Under the pieces are notes generated by a model. The model ran no database searches and was not told where the DNA came from. It saw only the letters and a list, made by a program, of their open reading frames with translations. From the NCBI RefSeq assembly GCF_007744675.1, contig NZ_CP036269.1, positions 5,187,546 through 5,251,545 of the forward strand: a stretch of DNA of 64,000 nucleotides. Direction: 5' to 3'. Origin of the DNA: Gimesia alba. Its GTDB lineage: Bacteria; Planctomycetota; Planctomycetia; Planctomycetales; Planctomycetaceae. This document shows, piece by piece, positions 8,619-18,418 of this stretch; position 1 is the stretch's first letter; every line of letters starts with the position of its first letter. The translations under genes were made by a program, and so were the position numbers.

Positions 8619-9077
8619 GTGACGAAAAAAGAGATAGTCAAAGTAATTTCGGAAGAGATTGGTCTGACGCAACTCAAGACAAAAGAGATCGTGCAAAAAA
8701 CGTTTGATGCGATTGTTGACACTCTTGTCACTGACAAGCGCATTGAGCTCCGCAACTTTGGCGTGTTTGAAGTCAAAAAGCGAGCAGCACGAAAGGCAAG
8801 GAATCCTCGCACAGGAGATCGTGTCGACGTAGAAGAAAAATACGTCGTAACGTTTAAGCCTGGCAAGGAAATGGAAAAGCGTGTGCGTAACCTGGAAGAA
8901 GAAGCTGCAAGACTTAAGGCTGCCGCTTCACAACCTCAGGCGAGTGCTCCTGCGGCGTCACAGCCACAGCAGACACCACCTGCGGCTCCACAGACTCCAG
9001 GTTCAACTCCGGGAACCCCACAGGTAGGAACTTACAATAACGGTTCTTATCCTTCGGGAACTCAGCATACACCTTAA
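8619..9077 (+). CDS. HU-family histone-like DNA-binding protein with long Pro/Gln/Ala tail
   Basis: A 152-residue protein. Residues 1-92 are a complete HU/IHF domain: [13 protein letters not shown], the dimer core, and the DNA-binding arm with [19 protein letters not shown] followed by a [10 protein letters not shown] ending. HU bends and compacts DNA as a dimer. The start is GTG at 8619, supported by GGGAGA at 8604-8609. Unusually, about 50 further residues follow, rich in Pro, Gln, Ala, Thr and Gly with almost no charge. This differs from the lysine-rich tails of some other bacterial HU proteins. A strong terminator follows the gene, so it is a single-gene unit. Confidence 0.92.
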   Translation: MTKKEIVKVISEEIGLTQLKTKEIVQKTFDAIVDTLVTDKRIELRNFGVFEVKKRAARKARNPRTGDRVDVEEKYVVTFKPGKEMEKRVRNLEEEAARLKAAASQPQASAPAASQPQQTPPAAPQTPGSTPGTPQVGTYNNGSYPSGTQHTP

Positions 9078-9129
9078 ACCTGCATCCTCAAGACTTTACT
9101 GCTGAAAGAACTGGTATGAGCTTTTTCAT

Positions 9130-9171
9130 AACCGGCCTGTTTTGAATGTACCGAAACAGACCGGTTTTTTT
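9130..9171 (+). terminator. Rho-independent terminator of the HU gene
   Basis: AACCGG-C-CTGTTT (9130-9142) pairs with AAACAG-A-CCGGTT (9154-9166) with one internal mismatch, followed by a run of T to 9171. It starts about 50 bases after the HU stop codon. Confidence 0.85.
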
Positions 9172-9612
9172 ATTGCTTCTGCTTCCGTTCGTTCGCATCG
9201 AGCATTGCCAGAAAACCTGCTAGTCCTCTCCTGGCATATCGAGCCCTCTCCAATGGAAATCCCCCACTAATACCGACTTCGAATCGTCAATAATGAATGG
9301 TTGTTCCGTACATTACTTTATTTTACAACTCTTGCATCCCGTTTTTCGCCGGATAAACCGATTTAACACAATAATTGGAATAATCCGCATTTTTTACCAA
9401 AGTCTCCTGATCTGATTGTCGATAAAACGAACTAGAGGAAATTAAAGGTGGTATTTATAATCCCCTCTCTCTCCTCTCCTCGAGTTACATTTCAGCACTT
9501 TAACCCCTTCGATATCGGTTAGATGCCTTTCATTCAATGGTTTGAATTAAGGGATCGTTGCCTGGGATCAATACCAGCACAAATATGGCACGACCATATC
9601 ATGGAGAAAAAA
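9172..9612. other. Intergenic region upstream of a small lipoprotein gene
   Basis: About 440 AT-rich bases with no gene I can support. The open frame of the downstream gene extends back to 9523, but that extension lacks a ribosome-binding site and would bury the signal peptide. The lipoprotein promoter should lie in the right part; I cannot assign it. Confidence 0.35.
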
Positions 9613-9831
9613 ATGCGTAAGTTCCTATTGGCCAGCATGTTAATTGCAGTTTCTCTCACTCAGGTCGGATGTGTGGTTCCTATCTACTCATCCTCACGAG
9701 ATGATCGTGCTCGTCAATTAATTTTCCAATCAGAAAGTATGCGACATATTCCAAAGATCTGGGAACGGATCTGGGGGCTAGATATGCCCGATGTGGCAAC
9801 ACCTTATCGAACTCACGGTGGCGTGATTTAA
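9613..9831 (+). CDS. Small lipoprotein, 72 residues, unknown function
   Basis: The start is the ATG at 9613, chosen because GGAG (9603-9606) is correctly placed and because MRKFLLASMLIAVSLTQVGC is a textbook lipoprotein signal peptide with its lipobox cysteine at residue 20. The mature part is only about 50 residues, with charged segments (SSRDDRARQLIFQ) and a tryptophan-containing centre (IWERIWGLDMP). I do not recognise the family. It should be lipid-anchored after processing by the LspA encoded at 38243. A strong hairpin follows about 90 bases after the stop. Confidence 0.7.
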   Translation: MRKFLLASMLIAVSLTQVGCVVPIYSSSRDDRARQLIFQSESMRHIPKIWERIWGLDMPDVATPYRTHGGVI

Positions 9832-10159
9832 TTCACCCTTCTGGTCAAACGCATGTCACTACCGCTCTGTTCAAGCTGGTTCCGTATCGATTGAACAATC
9901 GTAATCCCATACATAATACACAGCTGCCGAAAATTTGTTTTCGGCAGCTGTTCTGCATTTAAGGATTGTGTTTTCCGAGGCACACTTACTGGTCCTCCCA
10001 CTGTGAGAACGCTAAGATGAGCTTTTATGGATCTTCTGATCCCTTCACAGTGCAATGATTCATCAACCGACCTCAGAACATGGCGGGTGGCAGGGCACTT
10101 TCTTCAATATCCAAAATCACGATCATGCAGTCCATGACTGCACCCCGGATAGTTATTCG
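9832..10159. other. Intergenic region before pyrD with two dyads
   Basis: No gene is accepted; the pyrD frame is open back to 10055, but the family start is at 10160. A 13-bp perfect hairpin (9921-9950) is listed as a terminator. A second dyad, CACTGTGA (9999-10006) and TCACAGTG (10045-10052), is separated by 38 bases and might be an operator or leader structure for pyrD. Confidence 0.4.
9921..9958 (+). terminator. Probable terminator of the small lipoprotein gene
   Basis: CAGCTGCCGAAAA (9921-9933) pairs perfectly with TTTTCGGCAGCTG (9938-9950) around a 4-base loop, followed by a short, imperfect T-rich stretch. The stem is very stable, though the tail is weak for a rho-independent terminator. 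Confidence 0.65.
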
Positions 10160-11098
10160 ATGAACGCCCCAACACAAACGGATCTATTATCAGTTACGCT
10201 GAACCGTCTTACTCTCAAGAACCCGATTCTGGTCGCGTCGGGAACATTTGGTTACGCACGCGAAATGCAGCCCTTTCTCGACTTTTCCAAGTTGGGTGGC
10301 ATTATCCCGAAAACAATCACCACGGAACCACGGATCGGAAATCCACCACCACGCACGATTGAAACCAGCGCCGGTCTCTTGAATTCGATTGGTCTGGATA
10401 ATGACGGTATCGATCTGTTTCTGGAAAAGCATCTGAACTACCTGGCTTCGCTGGAGACGGCTTTGATTGTCAACATCGCTGGACGCAGCATTGACGAAAT
10501 GGCCGTCATGGCTTCCCGACTGGATGCCTTCGGAGATCAGATTGCCGCACTGGAATTAAACATCTCCTGCCCGAATGTCAGCGGTGGCGTCGATTATGGC
10601 ACGCAACCCGAGCTGACAGAAAAGATGCTTAAACAGGTCACGGAAAGCTGCCAACTACCAATCATTGCCAAACTGACGCCGAATGTCACCAGCGTCGTGG
10701 ATATCGCACAAGCGGCCGCTGCAGGAGGAGCCGATGCTGTCTCGTTGATCAATACGGTACAAGGAACCGCCATCGACTGGCGTCGCAGAAAACCCATTCT
10801 AGGGGGAATTTTTGGCGGTCTCAGTGGTCCAGCGATTAAGCCTGTTGCCTTACGAGTGGTCTGCCAGGTGGCGCGTGCTGTTGAGATTCCGATTATCGGG
10901 GTCGGCGGTATTTCCAATATCGATGATGTGATGGAGTTCATTGTCGCGGGTGCTTCGGCTGTTCAAATCGGAACCGCAAACTTTTACAATCCTGGCCTGG
11001 CAACCCAACTCGTTGGAGAACTGGAACAGGTTGTTCTCGAAGAAAAATGCGCCCATGTGAGTGAACTTGTTGGGTCACTTGTGTATCCAGAAAGATAA
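10160..11098 (+). CDS. pyrD: Dihydroorotate dehydrogenase, class 1B catalytic subunit
   Basis: A 312-residue FMN enzyme that oxidises dihydroorotate to orotate in pyrimidine synthesis. The start at 10160 gives the usual class 1 length and begins just before the first strand ([21 protein letters not shown]). [10 protein letters not shown] contains the cysteine catalytic base that marks class 1 enzymes, and the C-terminal [10 protein letters not shown] binds FMN phosphate. Class 1B normally pairs with the PyrK electron-transfer subunit; no pyrK is adjacent, so it must be elsewhere or another acceptor is used. trpS follows after 78 bases and may be co-transcribed. Confidence 0.9.
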   Translation: MNAPTQTDLLSVTLNRLTLKNPILVASGTFGYAREMQPFLDFSKLGGIIPKTITTEPRIGNPPPRTIETSAGLLNSIGLDNDGIDLFLEKHLNYLASLETALIVNIAGRSIDEMAVMASRLDAFGDQIAALELNISCPNVSGGVDYGTQPELTEKMLKQVTESCQLPIIAKLTPNVTSVVDIAQAAAAGGADAVSLINTVQGTAIDWRRRKPILGGIFGGLSGPAIKPVALRVVCQVARAVEIPIIGVGGISNIDDVMEFIVAGASAVQIGTANFYNPGLATQLVGELEQVVLEEKCAHVSELVGSLVYPER

Positions 11099-11176
11099 GT
11101 TTTCATCAAATCCAGCTCCTTTCAGAGACTTAATTTCAACTTCCTACAGATTTAGAATCATAAAGAGAATCAGCTC

Positions 11177-12157
11177 ATGCGAGTGTTATCGGGAATCCAG
11201 CCAACAGGCCGTTTTCATTGGGGCAATTATTTCGGAGCCATCAAGCAGTATATCGACCTGCAAGATAATGAGCAGGCATTCTATTTCATCGCTGATCTAC
11301 ACGCGTTGACCACAATCCGCGATGCGGAACGACTGCGACAAAACACCCAGGAAGCAGCCATTGACCTGCTCGCATTGGGGCTGGATCCCAAACAGGCAAC
11401 TCTGTTTCGCCAGTCTGATGTTCCAGAAGTCACCAGTTTGACCTGGATTCTGATGACGATCACGCAAATGAGTCTGCTGGAAAAATGCCATGCCTACAAG
11501 GATAAGAAGACAAAAGGGATCGCCGCGGATGCAGGACTGTTTACGTATCCGGTTTTGATGGCAGCCGACATTCTGCTGTATGACAGCGATCTAGTGCCTG
11601 TCGGGCAGGATCAGATTCAACACGTCGAAGTCACACGGGATCTGGCACAACGCTTTAATACCCTCTTTGGTGAAACGCTGACACTACCGGAATCCCGGGT
11701 TCTGGATACGTCGGCCAAAGTACCGGGTATCGATGGCGAGAAAATGTCAAAAAGCTATAAAAATGTGATTGAGATTTTTGAGACTCCGAAAAAACAACGT
11801 AAAAAAGTGATGTCGATCAAAACTGATTCGGCAACGCTGGAAGATCCCAAAGACCCGGAAAACTGCGCCGTGTTTGCCTTGTACAAATTGTTTGCCGATG
11901 AAACTCAGCAGGCAGAGTTAGCGCAACGCTATCGAGCGGGGGGCATGGGCTACGGGGATGCAAAACAGGCCGTGCATGAAGCGGCTCTGGAGTACTTCGG
12001 AGAGGCCCGCGAACGCCGGGAGCAACTGGCTGACGACACTGACACCCTCAACGATATTCTGGCAGAGGGAGCTCGTCAGGCAAGGGAAAAAGGCAAGGAA
12101 GTGCTGGATCGGGTTCAAAAGGCCTGTGGTCTGGGATCAAATCATCTAGCGAAATGA
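11177..12157 (+). CDS. trpS: Tryptophanyl-tRNA synthetase
   Basis: A 326-residue class I aminoacyl-tRNA synthetase that charges tRNA-Trp. The HIGH-type motif appears as PTGRFHWGN (about residues 9-17) and KMSKS is at 189-193. Other TrpS features include the DLHALT segment and [11 protein letters not shown]. Length is normal for a bacterial TrpS. Its stop codon overlaps the start of the next gene (ATGA at 12154-12157), suggesting translational coupling. Confidence 0.95.
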   Translation: MRVLSGIQPTGRFHWGNYFGAIKQYIDLQDNEQAFYFIADLHALTTIRDAERLRQNTQEAAIDLLALGLDPKQATLFRQSDVPEVTSLTWILMTITQMSLLEKCHAYKDKKTKGIAADAGLFTYPVLMAADILLYDSDLVPVGQDQIQHVEVTRDLAQRFNTLFGETLTLPESRVLDTSAKVPGIDGEKMSKSYKNVIEIFETPKKQRKKVMSIKTDSATLEDPKDPENCAVFALYKLFADETQQAELAQRYRAGGMGYGDAKQAVHEAALEYFGEARERREQLADDTDTLNDILAEGARQAREKGKEVLDRVQKACGLGSNHLAK

Positions 12158-12825
12158 ATTTTATGTCGGATCAGCCTTCAGAATCACCGCCTGCTCAACA
12201 ACGGCATTCTCCTGCCGTTTTTATACAATGGCTCATTGTCTCATTAATTCTGATCACGGCTCTGTCTCTGTTAGCGGTCCATCTTCCTGAACGCTTGAAG
12301 TTGCTGCTGGTCTATGCGGTAGTCTATGGACTGATCTCCGGCGGTGCCTTAACGACCTTAGCTATCAAACTGGGAGTCCCCGCCAAACGGACACTCATGC
12401 TTTCCATTGTCTGTTTGGTTATCTTGGGGCAGTCGCTGATTCTGTATCTATCTCATCAGCGTTATCAGGAAGCGACTCAGAGGCAATTCAAAGCAGACCA
12501 GACGTCGATTGTTATTGACCGGATGCTGCGATCAGGAGAACCGCCGGAAGATCCTGAAGCACGCAAGGAATATGAACAGGTCATCGAACAATTTGAAAAA
12601 GCAAAGGCAGAACGCAGAGACAAAGAACAACGGTTGCTTGAAATATCCTCTTACCTGCAGCATCGAATTTCCCCGATTGCTACCCTGAAATCGCCTTGGC
12701 CTCACCTTTTCTGGCTCCTAGAACTCATTCTATGTTGTCTGGCAGCGATCTGGGCCAGCCGACAAGTGGCGAAACCAGAGCCGGAATCCCCCATCGATCA
12801 GGACCGGGATGAAACGGGGAGTTGA
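12154..12825 (+). CDS. Membrane protein with cytoplasmic coiled coil, unknown function
   Basis: A 223-residue protein with helices at about residues 24-44, 49-68 and 78-98, then a charged stretch (about 100-165, [24 protein letters not shown]) likely to form a coiled coil, and a last hydrophobic helix (about 180-202). I do not recognise the family. The first ATG (12154) overlaps the trpS stop by four bases; an alternative ATG is at 12163. It is probably translated from the trpS message, but nothing links it functionally to tRNA charging. Confidence 0.65.
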   Translation: MNFMSDQPSESPPAQQRHSPAVFIQWLIVSLILITALSLLAVHLPERLKLLLVYAVVYGLISGGALTTLAIKLGVPAKRTLMLSIVCLVILGQSLILYLSHQRYQEATQRQFKADQTSIVIDRMLRSGEPPEDPEARKEYEQVIEQFEKAKAERRDKEQRLLEISSYLQHRISPIATLKSPWPHLFWLLELILCCLAAIWASRQVAKPEPESPIDQDRDETGS

Positions 12826-12918
12826 ATGCCCTCCGATCTCATGGTAGTTTGATAGTATCCGCGAGTTAAAAAAACACGCTTTTACCGTTGATCTGAAAAC
12901 CTGAAAAAAGTGCAACCC

Positions 12919-15816
12919 ATGACTGACCTCTGTTTACGCCCGATAATCCTGTGCGTATTGCTGATCCAGCTCCTGTCAGGATCAGCCGAAGCCAATGATT
13001 GGCCGATGTGGCGCATGAATCCACAACGTTCAGCAGCCACGACAGAAACACTTCCGGAATCACTGATTGTCCAGTGGGTTCATCAACTGCCTCCGCTGGA
13101 ACCAGCGTTTAAGAATGCACGCTTACAGTTTGATGCCGGCTATGAACCGATCGTCAAAAACGGGATCTTGTTTTATGGCTCATCCAGCACTAACTCAGTC
13201 ACAGCCATAGACGTATCAACTGGCGAGGAACTCTGGCGATTCTTTACGAATGGTCCCATTCGACTGGCTCCCGTAGCTTGGAACGACTCAGTGTTTTTTG
13301 GTTCGGATGATGGTTGTCTGTATTCCATTGAGGCACAAACTGGAAAACTGCAATGGAAATTCCGGGCGGTCCCTTCGAACCGTCTGATTCTCGGCAATCG
13401 CCGCCTGACTTCGGTATGGCCCGTCCGCGGCGGTCCTGTCATCGAAAATGACACTATCTATTTCGCAGCCGGTGTCTGGCCGTTTGAAGGCGTCTTCATT
13501 TATGCCCTGGATACAAAGACGGGAGCGACGAAGTGGGTCAATGATCGACTGGGCTTCATTTACGGACAACACCCACATGCCGCCGAGGCGTTTGGCGGAG
13601 TCACTCCTCAGGGCTATCTCGTGATTTCAGAAAATGAATTGATCGTCCCTTGCGGCACCGCATTCCCCGCTCGGCTTGAAAAAGAAACGGGCAAACTCAT
13701 CCAGTTCGCGCTCCCGAAACCAGGACGCACGCCTGGCGGATGGTTTACCACAGCAGGCAAAGCGGCCCGACGCGGTGAGACGCAACTTGAGAAAACAGAA
13801 TTGCTCTTTGATCGGGACGTGAATTCCGCACGCCATGAAAACGGGCAAAATTATGGTCCTGATGGAAAACGGGGGCTGCGTCAGCAGATTCAGGCAGGAG
13901 ACAAAAAACTCGCTTACGACAAACCCATTCCAGGAGTGAGCGGAACGATCCACTCTCTCCTCGTGGCGGCAAATCGATTATTCGTCGTCACACAAGAAGG
14001 AAACATCTACTGCTTAGGGCCAGACAAAACTGAACCTCAGACCTATGTTTCTCCCATCAGAGAACGTGCCAAGCGTGACCAGGCTCCGGCCTCAACCAAC
14101 ACACCGGCCGTGATTTCAGACCGTCTTACTGCCGGTGGCTACGTCTTTCTGGCGGGAATTCCTGATGAAACACTGATCGACGGATTGCTCAATCAGAAGG
14201 GCCTGCAAGTTGTTGCCCTGGATACCAACACAGACCGGATTGCGGCTCTCCACCAGACCTACCACGCAAAAGGCCGGTCGGCTGCGGAACTCTCATTTCT
14301 CCCAGGCCCTCTGTCAGACTTCGAGTTGCCCGCGTATTTTGCGCAACTGATTATCGTTTCAGATCCACAACAATCAGGCAGCGATTCCTGTTCACAGCTG
14401 GTTGCAAAACTGTATCCCTCGCTCAGACCTTATGGAGGCAGTCTGCTGGTAAAATGCACGGAGCAGACACACTCCAAGCTGGCAAAGCAATCCAAAGACT
14501 TAACTCAGGCCCGGATCTCTCGCAAAGACGGATATACGGTTTTTGAAAAAGTGGGTGCACTGCCGGGCTCTTCGAACTATACCGGCGGTTGGTCAAGTCC
14601 GGATGAACTGGTGAAGGCACCAGTGGGAGTCTTATGGTACGACGACAGCATCGGTAACTTCAAACGCGCCCCCCAACCCCAGTTTGTCGACGGCGTCATG
14701 ATTTCACATTCCAAATACTGGCAAGGCTATCCGGCCGGAATACGCCCCCCTTATAAACTGCTCGCGCCGCAATTCTCTGATGTCTATACCGGCAGAAAGC
14801 TCAATGAAACACAGGCGAAATCTCTGGTTGCAGAACTGCCGACATTGGACCGAGACCAGAAACAACCAAGCCAGTATCGGCCCCCCTATCAGAAAAACGA
14901 CTGGAGCCCTGCCCCTCCAGTAATCGGAGAACGCACCAACCCACTGACTGGTCGATCAGAGCCTCGCGCGTTTCCCAAAAGTTACGGATGCGATGGTGGT
15001 GTTGATTACAGCTACCTCTACACCATGCGATCGGGAACCGCTGCCTTTTATGACAAACGTGTGGAGAGCGGAACAATCCACATCAGCGGACCGCGTTCGG
15101 GCTGTACGAACAGTATTGTTCCTGCAAATGGCCTGCTCAACGTGCCCTATTATTTTCAGGGTTGCACGTGCAGTTATCCGCTCCCTGTCGGCCTCTCGCT
15201 CATTTCGTTGCCAGAAACACATGAGCAATGGATGGTCTGGGGAAAAAGTGAAGTGCAAGGACTGCAACGCGTCGGCCTTAATTTTGGCGCCCCCGGCGAT
15301 CGGATGACCCACCGCGGCACACTCTGGCTGGATGTTCCCAGTGTAGGAGGACCTTCCCCAGAGTTGGAACTGGCTGTGAAGCCCCAAAACATTCAACCGT
15401 TTTATGAACACGCCTTATGGATTGAAGGAGGACGTGGCTGGCCTTGGGTGGGCGCATCCGGCATTACCGGCGTTGAACAGATCACCCTGAAAAATATTAA
15501 ACCTGCTGAATACACACTTCGGCTCTACTTCCGGGAACCTGAGTTCTCTGCACCAAAAAAGCGAGTCTTCAATGTGAATTTGGATGGGAAGCCGCTCATC
15601 AAGGATCTGGATATCTTTCGCGAAACGGAGTCACGGCAAAAGATTCTGGTGCGTGAGTTCTCTCAGCTCTCTCTGGGTGGTGATCTGAACCTGACTTTTA
15701 ACGCCAGCGCGGGTACGCCTCTGATTTGTGGATTGGAACTGGTCAAGAATAGCCTGCCTCTGGATGACTTAGTGGAACTACCGGATCGAAAACCGGAGTT
15801 GCTTAGTAAAGAGTAA
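12919..15816 (+). CDS. Secreted PQQ-type beta-propeller protein with degenerate methyltransferase-like insert
   Basis: About 965 residues. The ATG at 12919 gives a signal peptide ending near residue 26 (SAEA before NDWPMWR); a GTG at 12910 is an alternative. Residues about 27-390 contain PQQ/BamB-like propeller blades (VTAIDVSTGEELWRFFTNGPIRLAPV, LYSIEAQTGKLQWKF; each quoted only in part). About 400-540 resembles a Rossmann-type SAM methyltransferase domain (VVALDTNTDRIAALHQ) but lacks a clear glycine-rich SAM loop. The propeller then resumes at GVLWYDDS. A C-terminal beta domain (about 790-950) looks like a malectin/carbohydrate-binding type. This architecture is common in planctomycetes and its substrate is unknown. 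It converges with the sulfatase, 12 bases between stops. Confidence 0.75.
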   Translation: MTDLCLRPIILCVLLIQLLSGSAEANDWPMWRMNPQRSAATTETLPESLIVQWVHQLPPLEPAFKNARLQFDAGYEPIVKNGILFYGSSSTNSVTAIDVSTGEELWRFFTNGPIRLAPVAWNDSVFFGSDDGCLYSIEAQTGKLQWKFRAVPSNRLILGNRRLTSVWPVRGGPVIENDTIYFAAGVWPFEGVFIYALDTKTGATKWVNDRLGFIYGQHPHAAEAFGGVTPQGYLVISENELIVPCGTAFPARLEKETGKLIQFALPKPGRTPGGWFTTAGKAARRGETQLEKTELLFDRDVNSARHENGQNYGPDGKRGLRQQIQAGDKKLAYDKPIPGVSGTIHSLLVAANRLFVVTQEGNIYCLGPDKTEPQTYVSPIRERAKRDQAPASTNTPAVISDRLTAGGYVFLAGIPDETLIDGLLNQKGLQVVALDTNTDRIAALHQTYHAKGRSAAELSFLPGPLSDFELPAYFAQLIIVSDPQQSGSDSCSQLVAKLYPSLRPYGGSLLVKCTEQTHSKLAKQSKDLTQARISRKDGYTVFEKVGALPGSSNYTGGWSSPDELVKAPVGVLWYDDSIGNFKRAPQPQFVDGVMISHSKYWQGYPAGIRPPYKLLAPQFSDVYTGRKLNETQAKSLVAELPTLDRDQKQPSQYRPPYQKNDWSPAPPVIGERTNPLTGRSEPRAFPKSYGCDGGVDYSYLYTMRSGTAAFYDKRVESGTIHISGPRSGCTNSIVPANGLLNVPYYFQGCTCSYPLPVGLSLISLPETHEQWMVWGKSEVQGLQRVGLNFGAPGDRMTHRGTLWLDVPSVGGPSPELELAVKPQNIQPFYEHALWIEGGRGWPWVGASGITGVEQITLKNIKPAEYTLRLYFREPEFSAPKKRVFNVNLDGKPLIKDLDIFRETESRQKILVREFSQLSLGGDLNLTFNASAGTPLICGLELVKNSLPLDDLVELPDRKPELLSKE

Positions 15817-15828
15817 CTCTGTGCTCAA

Positions 15829-17334
15829 TTAATAATCGCGAAAGGGACCACGTGGTTCAGCCTCTGCCATCTCTTTTTTCCAGTTGGCAAAGTGAGCTTT
15901 CATTTCTTTCAGTTTTTCAGGATGTGTTTGGGAAAGATCGTGTTTTTCACTCACATCCTTAGAAAGATCAAACAAGCCATTCCCTTTCGCCGATTCCACC
16001 CACTTCCAGTTGCCGACCCGGGCGGCTTTATCGGCCCGACGCTGCCAGTACATTTCTTTGCGTGGCGTATCAGCCTGCCCCATTAAAGTCGGCAGCATAT
16101 CATATCCGTCGAAAACAATATCTTCCGGCAAAGCGATTTTCGCTTCATTAAGGAATGTCGGAACCAATTCCAATGAAGTCAGCAGACTTTCATTGACTGT
16201 GCCGGGCTTGATTTTTTTGGGGTAGCGTACAAGACAGGGAACGCGAATCCCGCCTTCGAACATCATCCCTTTTTTGCCTGTGAGCGGCGAATTATCAGAA
16301 CCACCTCCGCCCCCATTGTCGGAAAAGAAAACGACGATGGTATTGTCAGCGATTTGATATTCATCGAGCAGATCCAAAACTTCGCCAATCGCATCGTCCA
16401 TACAGGTAATCGAGGCGACATATTCGAGCCGACGTTTGCTGGGAGAAACGCCCTGCTTGATGACAGGCCCCTTGGGAGTTTCCCGATATTCATAGCGGCC
16501 CGTTTTTTTCTTCGTTACCAGTGTATCTTTTAAATGCGGATACATCTTCTTATATTTCTCCGGGGCCTGGGCACCACCGCGAATGCGGGGATCAAGACTG
16601 GAGGCACCATGCGGTGCGTTGAACGGCAGATAGAGAAAGAATGGTTTCTGATGATTTTCTTTCACAAATCGAACCGCTTCTCGCTGAAACAGGTAAGTGC
16701 AATAGGTGCCTTTATCCTCTTCGGTAGCTTGATTATTGCGAAACATGGAAGGCACGCCGTATCGCTCGTGCGTAAAATAATCGATGCCTGTATTACTGAA
16801 CCCGTAAAAATCATCAAAGCCTCGCGCGAGCGGCAGGAACCGTTTGTGAACTCCCAGGTCCCACTTGCCATAAATTCCACTGACATAGTCAGCCTGTTTC
16901 AATAACAAAGGCAGTAATTTTTCACGGACATCCATCCCACCAATGCGTTCAAAGGTGACATCGTATTCTTCGGGCTTGTATTTGTAACCGTAGTCGGGTG
17001 CTTCATTGCGAATCATGTCGTAAACACCGTTCCGCTGGGGATAGCGTCCCGTCAACAAACTGCCTCGACTGGGAGTACAGGCCGGCCAGGTGACATAGAA
17101 GTTGGTGAGCTTGGCGCCCTCTTTCGCTAATCGATCGAGATGGGGCGTGATAACTTCCTGACTGCCAAAGCAGCCCAGATCGTGATACCCTTGATCATCA
17201 CTGACGATCAAAATAATGTTGGGAGGCGTTTCTGCAGCAAAGGCGCAAAGCGTAGATAACAGCCAGAAACATAACACCAGAGACAACCCCCTGATAATTT
17301 GACGACTACCCTGATTGATCCGATATCGTTGCAT
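15829..17334 (-). CDS. Arylsulfatase-family sulfatase, secreted
   Basis: A 501-residue type I sulfatase starting at the ATG complement of 17332-17334. A signal peptide spans about residues 1-34 (LVLCFWLLSTLCAFA). The active site is C86-T-P-S-R90; the cysteine must be converted to formylglycine to work. NIILIVSDDQG supplies the metal-binding aspartates, and SDNGGGGGSDNSPLTGKKG the later metal and substrate residues. It should act outside the cytoplasm on a sulfated polysaccharide, with a substrate that cannot be read from sequence. The gene is divergent from the GH114-like gene, with 113 bases between starts, so the two may share control and could act on the same material. No maturase is adjacent. 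Confidence 0.92.
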   Translation of the reverse strand: MQRYRINQGSRQIIRGLSLVLCFWLLSTLCAFAAETPPNIILIVSDDQGYHDLGCFGSQEVITPHLDRLAKEGAKLTNFYVTWPACTPSRGSLLTGRYPQRNGVYDMIRNEAPDYGYKYKPEEYDVTFERIGGMDVREKLLPLLLKQADYVSGIYGKWDLGVHKRFLPLARGFDDFYGFSNTGIDYFTHERYGVPSMFRNNQATEEDKGTYCTYLFQREAVRFVKENHQKPFFLYLPFNAPHGASSLDPRIRGGAQAPEKYKKMYPHLKDTLVTKKKTGRYEYRETPKGPVIKQGVSPSKRRLEYVASITCMDDAIGEVLDLLDEYQIADNTIVVFFSDNGGGGGSDNSPLTGKKGMMFEGGIRVPCLVRYPKKIKPGTVNESLLTSLELVPTFLNEAKIALPEDIVFDGYDMLPTLMGQADTPRKEMYWQRRADKAARVGNWKWVESAKGNGLFDLSKDVSEKHDLSQTHPEKLKEMKAHFANWKKEMAEAEPRGPFRDY

Positions 17335-17447
17335 AGCTGGTCTTTTCGATGAATATTGTGGAAAATACATTAGGAACGAGTTTATCTTTCTTTAGAATAG
17401 CAAATGCTTCCAGGAAAACACAAATCACATATACGAGAACGAACTTG

Positions 17448-18407
17448 ATGAAAAACGTTTTATACCTGATTTTGATTATGACATGCAGTCTGGGCCTGAC
17501 CACGACAGAATCGAGTTTGGGGGCTGAAAAAAATGAGTTCAAGCCGACCGGGCTTCAGCTTTATTATGGAAATGATTCTGAAGTTTTAAGCGACCTGCAA
17601 GAGAAAATGCAAAAAGGCCAGGTTGTGATTATTGAATTACGCAGCCTGAGCCAAAATCAAATTGCTGAGATCGTAAAAAAAGCTCGGCTGGTTGGCTCTA
17701 AAGTCATCGCTTACATCAGCATAGGAGAACTGGGACAGCTGGAAAAAGCGAATTTTGAACAGTTCCTGAAAGAAAAAAAAATACCAACATCGTTGGACAG
17801 TATGATCCTGAGTAAAAACGAAGCATTTCAGTCCTGGCGTATTGATGTCTCAGAGAAATCATGGCGTGAATTTTTAAAGCAAAAAATCAAACACATCTAT
17901 AAACAGAATGTCGATGGCCTGTTTCTGGATACCGTGGATACCAGTGACCTGTATATTACCCGAAAAGAATGGTCGATATCGCGCCGGGCTCAAAATGTCA
18001 AAGCAATGATCAGCCTGATCCGATTAATCAAAGCATTCTCACCAGAGAAATTCATCATGCAAAACCGTGGGTTGAATCTTATCGGAAAAAACGTGTTCGT
18101 CGGTGATGCCACCGGCATTTTTATTGCCGGGCTTGATCTCGCGCATTCTCATCCTGATAACCCGGATGGCTTACTGTGGACGGGGGCCTATGCTTATTCG
18201 AGTGCCTGGATTGCCAGTAAAGAACGGGACCTGATCCAGATTCGAAAAAATGGATTTACGTCAGTTTTCACGCTAGGCTATGCCGACACGAATGTTTCAC
18301 GGAAGCAATTCTTTCAGAACAGTCGTGCTGCGGGGTTCATACCCACCTGGGCAAGCTCAAATACGAAGCTCCACAAGGAACTGACACAGAATACTGAGAC
18401 AGAGTGA
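17448..18407 (+). CDS. Secreted GH114 / TM1410-like putative glycoside hydrolase
   Basis: A 319-residue protein with a signal peptide (MKNVLYLILIMTCSLGLTTT, cleavage near SLGA). The mature part resembles the MJ1477/TM1410 and GH114 endo-alpha-1,4-polygalactosaminidase fold: VIAYISIGELG is the signature strand with its conserved Gly-Glu, followed by WRIDVSEKSWREFL and VDGLFLDTVDTSD, which carries the acidic catalytic candidates. The start at 17448 was chosen for its good ribosome site (GAGAACGA) and the signal peptide; the frame stays open further upstream. A role in degrading galactosamine-type polymers is inferred from the family only. It is divergent from the sulfatase and converges with cysH. 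Confidence 0.72.
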   Translation: MKNVLYLILIMTCSLGLTTTESSLGAEKNEFKPTGLQLYYGNDSEVLSDLQEKMQKGQVVIIELRSLSQNQIAEIVKKARLVGSKVIAYISIGELGQLEKANFEQFLKEKKIPTSLDSMILSKNEAFQSWRIDVSEKSWREFLKQKIKHIYKQNVDGLFLDTVDTSDLYITRKEWSISRRAQNVKAMISLIRLIKAFSPEKFIMQNRGLNLIGKNVFVGDATGIFIAGLDLAHSHPDNPDGLLWTGAYAYSSAWIASKERDLIQIRKNGFTSVFTLGYADTNVSRKQFFQNSRAAGFIPTWASSNTKLHKELTQNTETE

Positions 18408-18418
18408 AAGAACTCTGG

